DNA from: Dromiciops gliroides
Taxonomy: Eukaryota; Chordata; Mammalia; Microbiotheria; Microbiotheriidae
DNA length: 64,000 bases
Assembly: GCF_019393635.1 (NCBI RefSeq)
Contig: NC_057866.1
Location: 165,996,403-166,060,402, forward strand
Reading direction: 5' to 3'
Positions 62,523 to 64,000 of the stretch are shown piece after piece. The notes under the pieces are model-generated. The model was not told the DNA's origin. It searched no databases and saw only the letters and a list, made by a program, of their open reading frames with translations. Both the position numbers and the translations under genes were made by a program. Numbering within the stretch: position 1 is the stretch's first letter; the number at the start of each line of letters is the position of its first letter.

Positions 62523-62611
62523 CTGTACATGTCTTTTCTAACGTCAAAAAACAAAACAAAACAACCTTTTCTGGAACTTGTTGTATCCTCTTAATTACTG
62601 ATATTTCTATT

Positions 62612-62753
62612 TTCCCCCCACGGGCAATGAGAGTTAAGTAACTTGCTCAGGGTCACACAGTTAGTAAGTGTCAAGTGTCTAAGGCTGGATTTGAACTCAG
62701 GTCCTCCTGAATCCAGGGCCAGTGCTTTATCCACTGCACCACCTAGCTGCCCC
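62612..62753 (-). repeat. WSINE1-like SINE with target duplication
   Basis: ATTACTGATATTTCTA / ATTATTGATATTTCTA flank it. The tail is TTTCCCCCCAC in place of pure T. Confidence 0.9.
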
Positions 62754-62824
62754 TATTATTGATATTTCTAAGTAAATAACATGTTTTACCCTCACTGTCA
62801 GAATTCTTGAAAAAGCAGTTCAAG

Positions 62825-62990
62825 GGGCAGCTAGGTGGCGCAGTGGATAGAGCACCGGCCCTGGAGTCAGGAGTACCTGGGTTCAGATTCGGCCTCAGAC
62901 ACTTAACACTTACTAGCTTTGTGACCCTGGGCAAGTCACTTGACCCCAATTGCCTCACTAATAAAAAAAAAACAAACAAATTAAAAAAAA
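62825..62990 (+). repeat. WSINE1-like SINE, near consensus, with target duplication
   Basis: AAAAGCAGTTCAAG on both sides, with an A-rich tail of about 35 bases. Three SINEs within 600 bp were thus independent insertions. Confidence 0.93.
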
Positions 62991-63407
62991 AAAGCAGTTC
63001 AAGCTTTTGACAGTTTCCTTACCACCAACTCCCACCAACCCTACTACCACCCTTCATAGGGATCTGCTGTCTCCAACAAAGGAGGCATATTTTATTTGTA
63101 GAAGTTCCAAAGGCTTTTTCTCAATCATTCCTCTGGACCTCTCTTTGACATTTTGACATAGTAGAATACTCTTTTGTTGAAACATTTTTTTTCCTTTGAC
63201 ATCCATGATGCTAGACTAGTCATTTCCAACCTGTGGGCTGAGGACTTAAAGGGTGCCCCAGAAGTTATTGTAAGGGGTCACTAAACCCAAAGTCGTTTTA
63301 ATCTTTGGCATCAATAAAACATGGGTGTGAGTAATAGGTTTTCTGCTGACAGGCTGCTTCATGAGTACCTAATAGGGGAAAAAACCCAACACATTTCCCC
63401 CCTTATA

Positions 63408-63648
63408 TTGTTGTTGAATCATTTCAGTCATGTTGAACCCTTTATGATCCCATTTGGAGTTTTCTTGGCAAAGATACTGGAGTGGTTTGCCATTTCTTTC
63501 TCTAGCTCATTTTACATATGAGGAACTGAGACAAAGAGGGTTAAGTGACTTGCCCAGGATCACACAGCTAGTGAGTGTCTAAAGTCATATTTGAACTTAG
63601 GTCTTCCTGACTCCATGCCAGTTTTATGCAGTGTGCCACCTAGCTGTT
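63408..63648 (-). repeat. Long marsupial tRNA-SINE
   Basis: TTGTTGTTGAATCATTTCAG through ATGAGGAACTGAGACAAAG to CCACCTAGCTG. Confidence 0.87.
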
Positions 63649-63654
63649 CTTTTT

Positions 63655-63822
63655 TGTTTGTTTGTTTGTTTTTTGGGTTTTTTTTTGTCAAGGCAATGGG
63701 GGTTAAGTGACTTGCCCAGGGTCACACAGCTAGTAAATGTCAAGTGTCTGAGGCCGGATTTGAACTCAGGTCCTCCTGACTCCAGGGCCGGTGCTTTATC
63801 CACTGCACCATCTAGTTGCCCC
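63655..63822 (-). repeat. WSINE1-like SINE
   Basis: TTTG-type tail followed by a near-consensus antisense body ending CATCTAGTTGCCCC. It abuts the long SINE. Confidence 0.88.
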
Positions 63823-63894
63823 CTTGCTTGCTCTTGAAAAGGAGGGAAGTGTGGTCCTCTTACCCTCTTCATCAATTGTGGCTCCTTTTTTTCA

Positions 63895-63965
63895 GTCAAG
63901 CCACCAATCAGTAAGCATTTATTAAATCTACTGCCTAATAAATGCTCATTGAATTAAATTCTGGG
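63895..63965. repeat. L2 3'-end fragments
   Basis: AATCAGTAAGCATTTATTAAATC and CCTAATAAATGCTCATTGAAT form short opposing L2-like pieces. Confidence 0.45.
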
Positions 63966-64000
63966 AGCTAATTCTTAGGGATCAGCATTTTTGTCCTCTC

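Noticed and set aside
1..64000. tRNA genes suggested by many A-box/B-box pairs
   Set aside because: The boxes belong to tRNA-derived SINE heads, which lack a foldable acceptor stem and anticodon arm.
1..64000. CRISPR arrays, operons, ribosome-binding sites or prokaryotic elements
   Set aside because: The direct repeats are dispersed SINEs and microsatellites. The window is eukaryotic nuclear DNA.

Overview
The window reads as nuclear DNA of an Australian-type (australidelphian) marsupial. The main evidence is about 40 copies of a short tRNA-derived SINE of the WSINE1 type: head GGGGCAGCTAGGTGGC, pol III A and B boxes, end CACTTAACCCTCATTGCC. They sit among longer tRNA-headed marsupial SINEs, old MIR/CORE-SINEs, L2 and marsupial L1 fragments and several solo LTRs. 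A dasyuromorph or related lineage would fit, but species cannot be fixed from this. I see no complete protein-coding gene. Most open frames are antisense or in-frame readings of SINE, L1, L2 and microsatellite DNA.

Layout. 1-8.1 kb: L2, MIR and SINE mosaic, with a 22-base G run at 7872. 8.1-9.9 kb: the only gene-like landmark, a CpG-rich promoter and ATG-free first exon on the + strand, ending in a consensus splice donor (CAG/GTATGT) at 9829/9830. The rest of the window is then probably first intron, or intergenic if that gene is short or points elsewhere. 9.9-16.1 kb: repeat-poor sequence with candidate regulatory DNA (15.0-16.1 kb) and a 229-bp segment between perfect 16-bp direct repeats (11307-11567). 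16-42 kb: dense repeats, including two full-length 7SL (SRP) RNA-derived retrocopies and a ~1-kb antisense solo LTR that splits a SINE. 42-49.3 kb: a POU-octamer-rich AT segment, a solo LTR with 9-bp terminal inverted repeats inside an L1, then an L1 split by a solo LTR that is itself split by an antisense L1. 49-57 kb: MIR, L2 and SINE mosaic. 57-61.7 kb: a third 7SL retrocopy, a solo LTR, and a very young, internally deleted endogenous retrovirus with almost identical LTRs. 61.7-64 kb: more SINEs.

The two most interesting signals are these. (1) Three full-length or nearly full-length 7SL RNA-derived copies, all on the minus strand, at 20967-21430, 35087-35386 and 57043-57314. They share differences from the usual vertebrate 7SL sequence, which suggests an unrecognised 7SL-derived retroposon family. 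(2) The 1.83-kb non-autonomous provirus at 59858-61682. Its LTRs differ by one T, it has perfect 4-bp target duplications, and its 175-codon ORF puts a membrane-spanning segment in front of a Gag-matrix-like module.

Repeat boundaries are read by eye and are good to a few bases where target duplications are quoted, otherwise to about 10-30 bases. Family names for MIR, L2, L1 and WSINE1 rest on remembered consensus motifs, not on a search.
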